Source: Clostridia bacterium (lineage in GTDB: Bacteria; Bacillota; Clostridia; Oscillospirales; CAG-382). From it: 61,227 nt of DNA. The notes under the pieces were generated by a model, which saw nothing but the letters and a program-made list of their open reading frames with translations, had not been told where the DNA came from and searched no databases. Position numbers and translations under genes: made by a program. Location: positions 1 to 61,227 of the forward strand of contig JAFQHL010000044.1 of assembly GCA_017397955.1 (NCBI GenBank). The letters are read 5' to 3'. Shown in pieces: positions 1 through 8,623 of the stretch (the first letter of the stretch is position 1; each line of letters starts with the position of its first letter).

Positions 1-173
1 TAAAGTGAAAATTTCGGGGAAAATTTCCCCGAAATTTTTGTATATTTTTATATTTTTTCGTTTGGAACGAACCTCAGCTCACAGTACTCAGTACAGTTCT
101 CGCCTCGGTTCGTCCCATCTGTACTCTTTCTCAGCAGTCTGTCAAGCTGATGACAAAGTTTGTCATCAGCTTG
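1..173 (+). mobile_element. Triple-hairpin element, copy A (left end outside window)
   Basis: Non-coding repeat that matches the copies near 26.8, 28.9, 33.3 and 60.9 kb. The window opens about 50 bases into the element. Visible parts are hairpin 1 (arms AAATTTCGGGG and CCCCGAAATTT, about 8-36), hairpin 2 (arms TGGAACGAACC and GGTTCGTCCCA, about 63-115) and hairpin 3 (arms CAAGCTGATGACA and TGTCATCAGCTTG, 143-173). It lies downstream of leuS, whose 3' end is at 439. No start codon with a ribosome binding site is associated with it. Confidence 0.85.
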
Positions 174-203
174 AAATTCGGGGATATGCATATCCCCGAA
201 TTT
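174..203. terminator. Perfect 30-bp palindrome flanking copy A
   Basis: The two 15-base halves AAATTCGGGGATATG and CATATCCCCGAATTT are exact complements. The palindrome directly abuts the end of hairpin 3 of copy A, the position where the other copies carry one of their two locus-specific flanking hairpins. By analogy a second copy of this palindrome should lie just upstream of the window. It could act as a bidirectional terminator, but T-rich sequence after it is modest. Confidence 0.6.
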
Positions 204-438
204 CTTGTGTTTTGTATTTTTTGTTCTGCCGTGCGCTTTCTCAGCAGTCTTCTTTAGTGAGCTTTTTTGCCCGCGGGGCAAACTTGGTTCCCTTGCAAAC
301 AAGAAAAGCTATACAAAATTTCTCATATTTTCTGCGATACCTGTCCGCAGAAAATATACCTTAGCTTCCGCAAGTGCCACGAAGCGGCGCGCATCTACGG
401 AGTCCCCGTCACGAACGAATGTGAGTGATGGGGATTTA
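204..438. other. Gene-free region downstream of leuS
   Basis: No supportable gene. At 216-253 there is a possible decayed end of the triple-hairpin element. At 325-357 there is a 12-bp hairpin (arms ATATTTTCTGCG and CGCAGAAAATAT). At 377-412 a stretch resembles 26702-26738 next to copy B, beginning CCACGAAGC and ending in a CCCCG run. A CCCC/GGGG-armed imperfect hairpin at about 403-433 is the nearest candidate terminator for leuS but lacks a T tract on the minus strand. Confidence 0.5.
216..253 (+). repeat. Possible decayed end of the triple-hairpin element
   Basis: The segment CTTTCTCAGCAGTCT at 239-253 is identical to the subterminal part of the element, and the preceding TTTTTTGTTCTG resembles the other end. 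It may be a deletion remnant of a second insertion next to copy A. Confidence 0.4.
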
Positions 439-2838
439 CTATTTGCAAAGGATGTTAAGCATTTTGTCCTGAATGTAGATTTTCTTAAATACTTCCTTGC
501 CGTCTATGCGGGCGGCAACCTTGTCAAGCTTCAACGCTTCTGCGTATACGGTAGCTTCGTCAGCACCAACAGGTACGGTTACTGTGCCTTGGAATTTACC
601 AAGGACGGAAACAGCCACGGTCACGCTTTCGTCTTTAACCTTAGCCTCGTCATACTCAGGCCATTTTGCCAAGGACGCCAAGCCCTTGCCGCCAAGGCTC
701 TCCCACATTTCTTCTGCTATGTGAGGTGCGAAGGGACAAAGCAACAGGGAGAAGGTTTTAAGAGTTTCCTTATCCGCGCCGCCTGCATCGTGAATATCGT
801 TCAGCAGGGTCATCATTGCGGCAATAGCGGTGTTGAACTTCATCGCTTCAATGTCAGAGGTAACCTTCTTTATGGTCTTGTGCAGAGCTCTTTCCACATC
901 CTCGGAGGACTTAGAAACCAACTTGTCGCTGAGCGCGGCAAAACGGTCAAGGAATCGTCTGCAGCCCTTAACGCTGTTGGTGGACCAGGGCGCGCTCTTT
1001 TCAAAGTCGCCTATAAACATCTCGTAAAGACGCATGGTGTCCGCACCAAATTCGTTAACAACATCGTCGGGGTTAACAACATTCCCGCGGGACTTGGACA
1101 TCTTCTCGCCGTCCTCGCCCAGTATCATACCGTGGGAGGTGCGCTTGAGATAGGGTTCGGGGCAGGAGATATAGCCAAGGTCGTACAGCGCCTTAGCCCA
1201 GAAACGGGAGTAAAGCAGGTGCAATGTTGCGTGCTCCATACCGCCGTTGTACCAGTCAACGGGCATCCAGTACTCAAGTGCTTCCTTGGATGCAAACTCT
1301 TCGTCGTTGTTGGGGTCACAGTACCTGAGGAAGTACCAGGAGGAGCCTGCCCACTGAGGCATGGTGTCGGTCTCACGCTTTGCGGGCGCGCCGCACTTGG
1401 GGCAGGTGGTGTTAACCCAGTCGGTCATATTTGCCAAGGGGGATTCGCCGTTATCGGTAGGCTCGTAGGATTCAACCTCCGGCAGGGTAAGGGGCAGTTC
1501 TTTTTCGTCAATAGGTTGCCAGCCGCAATGCTCGCAGTATACAAGAGGAATAGGCTCGCCCCAATAACGCTGACGGCTGAACACCCAGTCGCGCAGCTTA
1601 TAGTTAACCTTCTTTTCGCCAATGCCCTTTTCGGTAAGGTATTCTATAATCTTAACCTTGGCGTCCTTCACCTCAAGCCCGTTAAGTATGCCGCTGTTAA
1701 CCATAACGCCTGTTTCCACATCGGTAAACGCCGCTTCTTCCACATTGCCGCCTGCCACAACTTCTATAATGGGCAAACCGAACACCTTTGCAAACTCCCA
1801 GTCACGGTCGTCGTGAGCGGGCACCGCCATAATCGCACCCGTACCGTAGGTTATAAGCACATAGTCGGAAACAAATATGGGTATTTCTTTACCTGTAAGC
1901 GGGTTGATGGCGGTAACGCCCTCAAGGCGCACGCCGGTTTTGTCCTTAGCCATTTCCGTACGCTCAAAGTCGCTCTTTTTTGCGGCGGCTTCTCTGTAAG
2001 CAATAACGGCATCGTAATTGCTAAGGTCGTCCTTCCACTTTTCAATATAAGGATGTTCGGGGGCTATAACCATATAGGTTGCGCCGTAAAGAGTGTCGGG
2101 ACGGGTGGTAAACACCTTAAGCTTGTCGCCCTTGCTGGTGTCAAAGTTAACCTCTGCGCCGTAGGAGCGACCTATCCAGTTCTTTTCCGCAAGTTTAACG
2201 CGCTCAATATAATCAACGGTTTCCAAATCGTCAATAAGGCGGTCTGCATACTCGGTAATCTTCAGCATCCACTGGCTCTTTGCTCTGCGCACAACTTCAC
2301 TGCCGCAACGCTCGCAACAGCCGCTTACAACCTCTTCGTTGGCAAGCACTACCTTACAGGAGGTGCACCAGTTAACGGTCATTTCCTTTTTGTATGCCAA
2401 GCCCTTCTTAAACAGCTGTAAGAATATCCACTGGGTCCACTTGTAATATCTTTCGTCGGTGGTGTTTATTTCTCTGTCCCAGTCAAAGGCAAGACCAAGT
2501 GCCTGCAACTGACCCTTAAAACGCTTTACATTGTTTTCCGTAACCGTGCGCGGGTGCATTTTATTCTTTATTGCGTAGTTTTCCGTAGGCAGACCAAAAG
2601 CGTCCCAACCCATGGGGAACAAAACGTTGTAGCCTTCCATACGACGTTTTCTGCTTACTATATCAAGGGCGGTGTAGGGGCGGGGGTGACCGACGTGCAG
2701 ACCTGCACCGGAGGGGTATGGGAACTCTACAAGCGCGTAGTACTTGGGCTTGCTTTTATCGTTTGTTGCGGCAAAAGCCTTGGCTTCTTCCCATCTGGCT
2801 TGCCATTTCTTTTCTGTTTCCTTGTGGGAATATTTCAT
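439..2838 (-). CDS. leuS: Leucyl-tRNA synthetase
   Basis: Charges tRNA-Leu with leucine in the cytoplasm. The 799-residue length is normal for bacterial LeuRS. The class I signature is present: HVGH at residues 48-51 and KMSKS at 579-583. Two zinc-ribbon-like cysteine sets (CTSC...CERC and CEHC...CPKC) and the connective editing domain lie between them, followed by the anticodon-binding alpha-helical domain and a C-terminal tRNA-binding tail. The ATG has an AAGGA ribosome binding site about five bases upstream. It is the last gene of a long minus-strand run, 36 bases after rsfS, and a regulatory T-box leader was not seen, so it is probably expressed from the upstream operon. Copy A of the triple-hairpin element lies beyond its stop codon. 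Confidence 0.98.
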   Translation of the reverse strand: MKYSHKETEKKWQARWEEAKAFAATNDKSKPKYYALVEFPYPSGAGLHVGHPRPYTALDIVSRKRRMEGYNVLFPMGWDAFGLPTENYAIKNKMHPRTVTENNVKRFKGQLQALGLAFDWDREINTTDERYYKWTQWIFLQLFKKGLAYKKEMTVNWCTSCKVVLANEEVVSGCCERCGSEVVRRAKSQWMLKITEYADRLIDDLETVDYIERVKLAEKNWIGRSYGAEVNFDTSKGDKLKVFTTRPDTLYGATYMVIAPEHPYIEKWKDDLSNYDAVIAYREAAAKKSDFERTEMAKDKTGVRLEGVTAINPLTGKEIPIFVSDYVLITYGTGAIMAVPAHDDRDWEFAKVFGLPIIEVVAGGNVEEAAFTDVETGVMVNSGILNGLEVKDAKVKIIEYLTEKGIGEKKVNYKLRDWVFSRQRYWGEPIPLVYCEHCGWQPIDEKELPLTLPEVESYEPTDNGESPLANMTDWVNTTCPKCGAPAKRETDTMPQWAGSSWYFLRYCDPNNDEEFASKEALEYWMPVDWYNGGMEHATLHLLYSRFWAKALYDLGYISCPEPYLKRTSHGMILGEDGEKMSKSRGNVVNPDDVVNEFGADTMRLYEMFIGDFEKSAPWSTNSVKGCRRFLDRFAALSDKLVSKSSEDVERALHKTIKKVTSDIEAMKFNTAIAAMMTLLNDIHDAGGADKETLKTFSLLLCPFAPHIAEEMWESLGGKGLASLAKWPEYDEAKVKDESVTVAVSVLGKFQGTVTVPVGADEATVYAEALKLDKVAARIDGKEVFKKIYIQDKMLNILCK

Positions 2839-2874
2839 CGTCTTCCTTGTCCTTTCAAAAGCCTTTTTATATAT

Positions 2875-3246
2875 TTATACGGTTTCTTCTTCGCTAAGCA
2901 ATTCGGCATCGTTCCAAAGCTTTTCCAGCTTGTAAAAATCTCTTGCCTCTTTTGTAAATACGTGTACTATTACAGAGTGGTAGTCAAGTAGCTTCCAGTC
3001 GCCGTGTCCTTCTATATGACCGCACTCAAAACCTGCTTCCTTAAGTTTAAATTCTGCCTCGTCAGCCAAAGCCTTTACGTGGGTAGAGGAGGTACCGGTG
3101 GCTATAACAAAATAGTCTGCCAGCACGGTCTGCTTGCCAACTGCTAAAACGCTTACGTCAAGCCCCTTTTTGCTGTCAAGAGCTTCTGCGGCTATCTTAG
3201 CAATCTCTGCCGCTTGCTTTACTGCCAAATCCTGCTTGTTTTCCAT
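2875..3246 (-). CDS. rsfS: Ribosomal silencing factor RsfS
   Basis: RsfS (Iojap/YbeB family) binds ribosomal protein uL14 on the large subunit and blocks subunit joining when nutrients are scarce. The 123 residues cover the single compact domain of the family, including the conserved region DYFVIATGTSSTHVKALADE and the later GHIEGHGDWKLLDYHSVIVH segment. The ATG is preceded by AAGGAAGG. It lies in the order yqeK-LCP-rsfS-leuS; linkage of nadD, yqeK and rsfS is a conserved arrangement in Bacillota, which supports the call. Confidence 0.95.
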   Translation of the reverse strand: MENKQDLAVKQAAEIAKIAAEALDSKKGLDVSVLAVGKQTVLADYFVIATGTSSTHVKALADEAEFKLKEAGFECGHIEGHGDWKLLDYHSVIVHVFTKEARDFYKLEKLWNDAELLSEEETV

Positions 3247-3276
3247 AATTTTACCTTCCTTATATTTCAGTATATT

Positions 3277-4374
3277 TTAATTCGCATATACGGGGATGGC
3301 TATCCCGTGGTCCAATACCGAAGAAAGCTTTACTCCCTCCGTATCGGTATAACCGCCGTCAACGGTGGCGTAAAAGTCCGGCACTTTAAGGGCGTGGACG
3401 GAAACATCCCCAAAGCCTGCGCTTACCAACTGTGCCGTCAGCTCTCGATACGCGCCGTAATAGCTGGCTCCCTTGACCGTAACCCCGTTTCCGGGCAGGG
3501 TATACATAATTATATTTTCAGGCTTTGTCATACACAGCTGTGTTGCAAGGCTTGCCACCTGCTCTGCACTAAGGTCGGTTTTAACATAGTGCGCCAATAC
3601 TTCTGCCAGCTTTGCCGCATTTTTCACCGAGCCAAGACTTAAAAGCTTGTCAAACATCGCTGCTGCATACAGCTTTTGTGCATCTATTCTGCCTATATCC
3701 GCCTGCGGATACCCCTCGCGATATCGTACAAACTGTGCCGCCGTGGCGCCGTCAAGGGTTTGTACACCCTCTTTAAGGTGCAGGTCTATGCCGCGGGCGG
3801 CATCCGTATAATCAATGTCGGCAGGCACATCCAGCTTTACGCCGCCAAGTGCATCCGTAAGTGCCGCAACTGCCGCACTGTCCATAAAAATATAATTATG
3901 GCAGCTTATGCCAAAATCTGTCTTTATCTTTTCCATAAGAGCTTTTATGCCCGCATCCATGGGGTCGGCCGCGCCATTTTCCGCCGCCGTGGTTTTATAC
4001 CGCGGTAACAGGGTGTTTATCCTGCCGCTGTATTCACCGTCGTTTACATAGGTATCTCTGGGTATTTGCAGGGTGGACACCGTACCTGCCGTTTTGTTTA
4101 TACTTATGCATATTACGGCATCTGTGCGGTTGCTGTCATAATCCTTGCCCAACAGCAAAATGTTTTGTCTTTCCTCAGTGCCCTGCTCGTAAAACACCTC
4201 GGCATCGTTTTCATATATCCCGTACAAATATCCGTCCCCGCCTTCAGCTGCTTCGTCCTTGTCCTTTTGGTAGGCAACGGAAAACAGTACTGTTAGGGAC
4301 AGCACCAATGCCAACGTCAAAAACACGCCGCGCCTTTTCTTTTTATTGCTCAGTCCTCCGCTTATTATCCTCAT
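3277..4374 (-). CDS. LytR-CpsA-Psr (LCP) family membrane protein
   Basis: LCP enzymes transfer undecaprenyl-linked glycopolymers such as teichoic acids to peptidoglycan on the outer face of the membrane. The protein has a short basic N terminus, one membrane segment at about residues 16-35, and the LCP core with the conserved stretches NILLLGKD, RTDAVICISIN and the RDTYV motif that holds catalytic arginine and aspartate. About 365 residues is typical. An in-frame TTG six bases upstream is also possible, but ATG at 4374 has better spacing from AAAGGAGA. Its start overlaps the end of yqeK by 32 bases, so the two are probably translationally coupled. The exact polymer is unknown. Confidence 0.9.
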   Translation of the reverse strand: MRIISGGLSNKKKRRGVFLTLALVLSLTVLFSVAYQKDKDEAAEGGDGYLYGIYENDAEVFYEQGTEERQNILLLGKDYDSNRTDAVICISINKTAGTVSTLQIPRDTYVNDGEYSGRINTLLPRYKTTAAENGAADPMDAGIKALMEKIKTDFGISCHNYIFMDSAAVAALTDALGGVKLDVPADIDYTDAARGIDLHLKEGVQTLDGATAAQFVRYREGYPQADIGRIDAQKLYAAAMFDKLLSLGSVKNAAKLAEVLAHYVKTDLSAEQVASLATQLCMTKPENIIMYTLPGNGVTVKGASYYGAYRELTAQLVSAGFGDVSVHALKVPDFYATVDGGYTDTEGVKLSSVLDHGIAIPVYAN

Positions 4375-4972
4375 CCGCAAGATTCTCCTTTAAAAAGTTT
4401 CTTGCTTCAATAGTATGCGGATGGATTTGCTTACATTCCTCCATAAGAATCTCTATACTCCTGTCAAGGGCGTAAAGCAATGTCCTGTCCATTGCGGTTT
4501 CCTTTTCCGCCTTGAAAAAGGTAAAGTATTTTTGTCTTACATCCTTACACAGCTCGTCGTTTCTGTATTCGTCAATAAAATCTGCCAAATATAGTATCTT
4601 TTCCATGGGCGACATATCCGCCTTGGCGGTGGTGTGGTACAGTATGGCGTTTGTTGCTTCTTCGGGCAGTCCAAACATACTGCGCGCTACCGCCGCGCCC
4701 GTTACCGCGTGGCGTAGTTTGGGTACGTCCAGCTCTAACTGTGTAAACAGTGCACCGTGCTTTTCTGCCGCCGCAAGCTGTTCCTCCGCGCTAAGCTCCT
4801 TGGTGCAGTCGTGCAGAAGTGCCGCCGCCGCAACAAGCTCCTTATCAAGGTCGGGGTAGTGGTTTTTTGCAAGTATTATCGCCGCTTTTTCTACCCCGTA
4901 GGTGTGCCGCCTGCGTTTGGGCGACAAAATACCGTTTATGTAGTCATAAATTCTTAAAAGAAGCGCGTTCAT
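4343..4972 (-). CDS. yqeK: HD-domain hydrolase YqeK (dinucleoside tetraphosphatase family)
   Basis: YqeK proteins are HD-domain enzymes that cleave Ap4A symmetrically in Bacillota. The metal-binding histidines and aspartates are visible: a histidine in RRRHTYGVEKAA, the HD pair in AALLHDCTKEL, a second histidine in RHAVTGAAVA, and an aspartate in LYLADFIDEYR. Length (209 residues) fits the family. The start codon overlaps the nadD stop as ATGA, and the gene order yhbY-nadD-yqeK is conserved in Bacillota. The C terminus overlaps the LCP gene. Confidence 0.92.
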   Translation of the reverse strand: MNALLLRIYDYINGILSPKRRRHTYGVEKAAIILAKNHYPDLDKELVAAAALLHDCTKELSAEEQLAAAEKHGALFTQLELDVPKLRHAVTGAAVARSMFGLPEEATNAILYHTTAKADMSPMEKILYLADFIDEYRNDELCKDVRQKYFTFFKAEKETAMDRTLLYALDRSIEILMEECKQIHPHTIEARNFLKENLADEDNKRRTEQ

Positions 4973-5568
4973 AGGTAAAGCCCCTCTCTTTTTATATATT
5001 CATAAACTGCCGCGGGTAAAAGCCCCTCTGTGTCCTCTCCTGTCTTTAAACGTTTGCGTATCTCTGTGGAGGACACATCCTGCTTTTCCATGGGCAACAG
5101 ATAAATTTCTGCTTTATAGCGCCGACGCAGATAGTCTATTTGGGGACTTATTTCTTCATCCCCGCGCAAAGCCACCGCAAAGGCGCAATTTTCCAGTAGA
5201 TACAGATATTCCTTCCACTTTTCTATTATTTCCAAATTGTCCTGCCCCATAATAAGGCAAATTTTGTATTTGGGGTACTTGCGTTTAAGGTGCTTTACCG
5301 TAAAGTGAGTGTAGCTTGTCCTTTTTTTGCCAAGCTCATAGTTGCTTACAGTTGCTATATCTCCAAAAGCAAGCTTTGCCATCGCCAGCCTGTCCTCTCC
5401 GTTTGCACCGCCCGCCGCCTTTATTTTGTGGGGCGGAATAAGGCAGGGCATAACCATAAGCCGCGCAAAAGGAAAGCTTTTTATAAAAGCCTCTGCCAAA
5501 GCGCGATGTGCGGCGTGGGGTGGGTCAAAGGTGCCGCCGTAAAGCCCTAAAAGTTTTTCTTTTTCCAT
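4969..5568 (-). CDS. nadD: Nicotinate-nucleotide adenylyltransferase
   Basis: Forms nicotinate adenine dinucleotide from nicotinate mononucleotide and ATP in NAD synthesis. The nucleotidyltransferase signature appears at the N terminus as GLYGGTFDPPHAAH, where the usual HxGH is HAAH, a substitution seen in this superfamily. The C-terminal SSTEIRKRL motif is also present. It begins only two bases after the yhbY stop with no strong ribosome binding site, so translational coupling is likely. nadK elsewhere in the window (18725) acts later in the same cofactor pathway. Confidence 0.95.
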   Translation of the reverse strand: MEKEKLLGLYGGTFDPPHAAHRALAEAFIKSFPFARLMVMPCLIPPHKIKAAGGANGEDRLAMAKLAFGDIATVSNYELGKKRTSYTHFTVKHLKRKYPKYKICLIMGQDNLEIIEKWKEYLYLLENCAFAVALRGDEEISPQIDYLRRRYKAEIYLLPMEKQDVSSTEIRKRLKTGEDTEGLLPAAVYEYIKREGLYL

Positions 5569-5570
5569 AA

Positions 5571-5864
5571 TCAGTGGGGCAGATTTATCTTCTTATTTTC
5601 AAGACTTTCGCGGTACAAAACTACCTTTCTGCCAACAACCTGTACCGCCTCACATCCAAGCGCCTCTGTCAGCTCTGCCATACACTCTTTAGGTGTAAAG
5701 GGCGCGGTTTCCAAAACGGAAAGCTTTACAAGCTCTCTCGCTTCCAAAGCGTCGCTCACGGTCTTAACAAGGTTTTCTGTTATGCCGCCCTTGCCTATCT
5801 GCATTATTGTGTCTATTCCGTTGGCTAAAGAGCGCAGATACGCCCTCTGTTTTGTTGTTATCAT
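5571..5864 (-). CDS. yhbY: CRM-domain RNA-binding protein YhbY
   Basis: A 97-residue single CRM domain, associated with assembly of the large ribosomal subunit in bacteria. The GxxG-type RNA-binding loop is seen as QIGKGGITENLV, and the start TTKQRAYLRSLAN is typical. Its ATG overlaps the stop of the upstream small gene (ATGA), and it directly precedes nadD, a conserved pairing in Bacillota. Confidence 0.95.
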   Translation of the reverse strand: MITTKQRAYLRSLANGIDTIMQIGKGGITENLVKTVSDALEARELVKLSVLETAPFTPKECMAELTEALGCEAVQVVGRKVVLYRESLENKKINLPH

Positions 5865-6244
5865 TTCTTGTTACAGCCGCAGCACCCGCCAAAATATCCG
5901 TGCAGGTCAAGATACAGCTTATCCTCCTTTTCGGTAAATCCCAACGCTTTTGCCAGCTCTACGTCCTCATCCTCAAAGTATGCGTAAAAGCCGCTTTTGC
6001 GCTCTATAAAGTCAAGGCAGGCTCTGCCGCCTATTATCAGCGCGTCCTTGTCGGGCACAGTGGGCGTGTTTCTAAGCACTATAATCCTGCCGCCGTCCGC
6101 GGTAAGCTTAAACAGGCATATACCGCCTATTTCACCGTCCACATATATAAAATAGCACAGGGAGTTTTCTTCTCCTGTCGCGCCGCATTCCTTGCAAAGT
6201 GCGGTTATCTTATCTCTGTCTATTTCCGGTGTAACCTTTATCAT
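5861..6244 (-). CDS. Small unknown protein with Cys-rich C terminus, possibly GNAT-like
   Basis: 127 residues, not recognised as a named family. The middle part has the alternating strand pattern of an acetyltransferase-like fold (YFIYVDGEIGGICLFKL), but no clear acetyl-CoA loop can be seen. The C terminus ends in GGCCGCNKK, with three cysteines in four residues, which could bind a metal; two further cysteines occur near residues 17-29. The ATG has a GAGGAAGAG ribosome binding site and overlaps the end of rluB by 35 bases; the stop overlaps yhbY. The tight coupling shows it is a real gene. Confidence 0.75.
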   Translation of the reverse strand: MIKVTPEIDRDKITALCKECGATGEENSLCYFIYVDGEIGGICLFKLTADGGRIIVLRNTPTVPDKDALIIGGRACLDFIERKSGFYAYFEDEDVELAKALGFTEKEDKLYLDLHGYFGGCCGCNKK

Positions 6245-6977
6245 TGCGTTCTCTTCCTCTCTTTTCTACCGCCGCCTTAAGCTCGCTAAGCTCCTTGGGC
6301 GTTAAGGGGCGATACTGACCTGTTTCCAGTCCGTTAATGTTTATGCCGCCTATGGAAATGCGCCTAAGCTGCATTACGGAAAGCCCTACCGCTTCGCACA
6401 TACGGCGTATCTGACGGTTTTTACCCTCGCTTATAACAAAACGAAGCACGCTGAAGTTTTCGTTGCGGCTTACAATGCTTACGTCCGCAGGTGCAATCTT
6501 TTCGTCATCTATCTCTCGTAACGCACGCAGACTGTCCGCTTTGCTGCCCTCTATAAACCCGCGCACGTTAACAATATACGTCTTTTTAAGGTGGTAGGAG
6601 GGGTGCATCATCTTGTTTGCCAAATCCCCGTCATTGGTGCACAGCAACAGCCCTTCGCTGTCTTTGTCCAGCCTGCCCACAGGGTAAACCCTGTCCTTGG
6701 CAGGCAACAAATCCTTAACGGTTTTGCGCCCAAACTCATCACTCATAGTAGTAACAACGCCCTGCGGCTTGTTAAGCAGGTAGTATACAAAACGCTTTTT
6801 ATATATTACGGGCTTGCCATCGTACATAACTCTGTCCCTGCCCGCAACAATGCTCTCACCTATGGTGGCGGTAACTCCGTTAACGGTAACCTTACCCGCC
6901 TCTATCTCTTTTTCTGCCGCCCTGCGGGACATAAGCCCGCAGTCTGCCATATATTTTTGCAGTCGTATCTTTTCCAT
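6210..6977 (-). CDS. rluB: Pseudouridine synthase RluB family
   Basis: Modifies a uridine of 23S rRNA to pseudouridine. An S4 RNA-binding domain occupies about residues 1-60 (MRLQKYMADCG-like start, here EKIRLQKYMADCGLMSRRAA). The catalytic domain contains GRLDKDSEGLLLCTND with the catalytic aspartate, and the C-terminal KNRQIRRMCEAVGL motif of the RsuA/RluB/E/F group. At 255 residues it is of normal size. It follows the carboxypeptidase gene by 17 bases, with AAGGAAG upstream of ATG. Confidence 0.95.
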   Translation of the reverse strand: MEKIRLQKYMADCGLMSRRAAEKEIEAGKVTVNGVTATIGESIVAGRDRVMYDGKPVIYKKRFVYYLLNKPQGVVTTMSDEFGRKTVKDLLPAKDRVYPVGRLDKDSEGLLLCTNDGDLANKMMHPSYHLKKTYIVNVRGFIEGSKADSLRALREIDDEKIAPADVSIVSRNENFSVLRFVISEGKNRQIRRMCEAVGLSVMQLRRISIGGININGLETGQYRPLTPKELSELKAAVEKRGRERNDKGYTGNRQR

Positions 6978-6994
6978 TCCTTGTTACTTCCTTG

Positions 6995-8119
6995 TTAAAA
7001 GAACAGCCATTTTCGTTTTTTGCCAACCGCCTTTTGGGCGTACAGCGGCACTTCCTTTATAAGCGCGTTTTCGCTGTATATCTTTATTTTTCCTACCGCC
7101 TGCCCTGCCTTTACGGGCGCGGTAAGCGTTTTTATATCATAAATCTTTTCTATGTCGCTGTCGGTGGGCACGCAAACACGCACCGTTTCTTTTACAAGAC
7201 CTAACACCGATGCCGCCTTGCCTTCCTTTACGGCAATACCTACGCTTTCGCCTTCCTTGCACACGGTTTCCATTTTGTAGGCGCCAAATCCATAATCCAG
7301 CATACGGCGGTGGTCTGTCCAATCGTTTCTGTCATTAAGGGTTACGGCAACAAGCGTCATGCCGTTCCGTCGCGCCGCCGTAACAAGACATCTGCCCGCC
7401 GCGGCGGTATAGCCCGTTTTTACACCTATCATTCCGCCGTAGCTGCCAAGCAGCTTGTTGTGGTTGTTAAGATAGCGGGTTATGTGCCCGTCGCTTTCCA
7501 AAACCTTTGTGCGGGTGGCGCATATTTCTTCAAAGCCCTCTACATTAAGAGCATAAGCCGTAAGCCGTGCCAGCTCCTCTGCGGTGGTGTAGTGTTCTTC
7601 GGCAGGCAGTCCGTTGGGGTTTGCAAACCGTGTGTTTTTAAGCCCTATCTCTGTGGCTTTGGCGTTCATCAATTTCACAAAGCTTTCCACGTCACCTGCC
7701 GTCGCAATGGCAAGTGCTACTGCGGCATCGTTTCCCGACTCCAGCATCAGCCCGTAAAGCAGTTCTTCCACCGTAAAAAGCTCGCCAACCCTAAGGTAAA
7801 GTGAGGAACCTTCAATTTCCGTGGCTTCTTTACATACTGTAAACTCGGTCTTCAACTCAGCGTTTTCCAACACGCACACCGCTGTCATTATTTTGGTAGT
7901 GCTTGCCATAGGCAAGGGCGTGTCTGCGTTATGTGCAAACAGCAGCCTGCCGCTTTCCGCTTCCAAAACTGCGGCGGCAAGTGCATTTACCTCCACGCCG
8001 CCCTCTCCGCAGTATACGTATACCGCTTCCTCGGCGTAAGTGGGGCTGTTATCGGCACGGTGGCTGACCGCGCTTAATATACAGGCGACACAAAGCAAAA
8101 CCAAAAGCAACTTTTTAAT
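6995..8119 (-). CDS. dacF: D-alanyl-D-alanine carboxypeptidase (DacF-like), probable ATT start
   Basis: Low-molecular-weight penicillin-binding protein that trims peptidoglycan stem peptides outside the cell. All three active-site motifs of the peptidase S11 family are seen: STTK in MASTTKIMTAV, SGN in LESGNDAAV, and KTG in GVKTGYTAAAG, followed by a C-terminal beta domain. The longest reading frame starts at a TTG (8137) that has no ribosome binding site. GGAGGGG at 8127-8133 lies nine bases before an ATT at 8119, and starting there gives the N terminus KKLLLVLLCVACILSA, an ordinary signal peptide. No ATG is available in frame. The neighbourhood (scpA, scpB, ytfJ, rluB) is typical for Clostridia. 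Confidence 0.9.
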   Translation of the reverse strand: MKKLLLVLLCVACILSAVSHRADNSPTYAEEAVYVYCGEGGVEVNALAAAVLEAESGRLLFAHNADTPLPMASTTKIMTAVCVLENAELKTEFTVCKEATEIEGSSLYLRVGELFTVEELLYGLMLESGNDAAVALAIATAGDVESFVKLMNAKATEIGLKNTRFANPNGLPAEEHYTTAEELARLTAYALNVEGFEEICATRTKVLESDGHITRYLNNHNKLLGSYGGMIGVKTGYTAAAGRCLVTAARRNGMTLVAVTLNDRNDWTDHRRMLDYGFGAYKMETVCKEGESVGIAVKEGKAASVLGLVKETVRVCVPTDSDIEKIYDIKTLTAPVKAGQAVGKIKIYSENALIKEVPLYAQKAVGKKRKWLFF

Positions 8120-8131
8120 AAAGCATCCCCT

Positions 8132-8150
8132 CCGCAATATTTTATTGCGG
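8132..8150 (-). promoter_or_regulatory. Hairpin overlapping the dacF ribosome binding site
   Basis: Arms CCGCAATA and TATTGCGG around a three-base loop. On the minus strand the last two bases of the 3' arm are the first bases of the GGAGGGG ribosome binding site of the carboxypeptidase gene. Folding could limit ribosome access; this is inference. Confidence 0.45.
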
Positions 8151-8161
8151 AAAAAGCGGCT

Positions 8162-8623
8162 TTATTCTGCTTTTTCGCTGTTTTCTTCCTGTGCAGTAGT
8201 ATCTTTAGCGGCTTTTTTGTCCTTTATTTTTGCCCAAAGCTCCGGCACCTTGTCAATAAGCGCGTTTATGCCTTCAAGCGCTTTGCTCACAGGGTTGTCG
8301 CCTGCCTGCTGTGCGGCGGCAACAGGTGCTTTAAGGTCCACAACCTGCACATCGTTGCCGTTAACTATAATAAAACCAAGGGGTGTTACGGAAACGCCTG
8401 CGCCGTTACCGCCTGCAAACTGTGGCTTGTCTGCGGTTTCGGGCTTCTTACCGTAGTAGTCGGAGCCGCCTGCCGCAAAACCTATGCTTACTTTGGAGAA
8501 GGGCAGTACCACCACATCGTCCTTCAGATGTATGGGCTCGCCTATAACGGTGTTAGAGTCCGCAACAGACCTGATTTTACCAAGGGAGGTCTCAATTATC
8601 TGGTTAAGCTTGTCGTTAGTCAT
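8162..8623 (-). CDS. ytfJ: GerW family sporulation protein YtfJ
   Basis: YtfJ/GerW is a spore protein linked to germination in Bacillus. The 153 residues contain the family core: an early GEPI segment, a strand-rich middle (VVLPFSKVSIGFAAGGSDYY) and GFIIVNGNDVQVVDL, then an alanine- and lysine-rich tail. Its ATG follows the stop of the DUF2953 gene directly. The DUF2953-ytfJ pair next to scpAB is common in spore-forming Clostridia. Expression may be sporulation-linked, but no sporulation promoter was identified here. Confidence 0.9.
   Translation of the reverse strand: MTNDKLNQIIETSLGKIRSVADSNTVIGEPIHLKDDVVVLPFSKVSIGFAAGGSDYYGKKPETADKPQFAGGNGAGVSVTPLGFIIVNGNDVQVVDLKAPVAAAQQAGDNPVSKALEGINALIDKVPELWAKIKDKKAAKDTTAQEENSEKAE

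Noticed and set aside
205..2421. 738-codon open frame on the plus strand
   Set aside because: It is antisense to leuS, which has complete LeuRS motifs; no ribosome binding site or recognisable domain.
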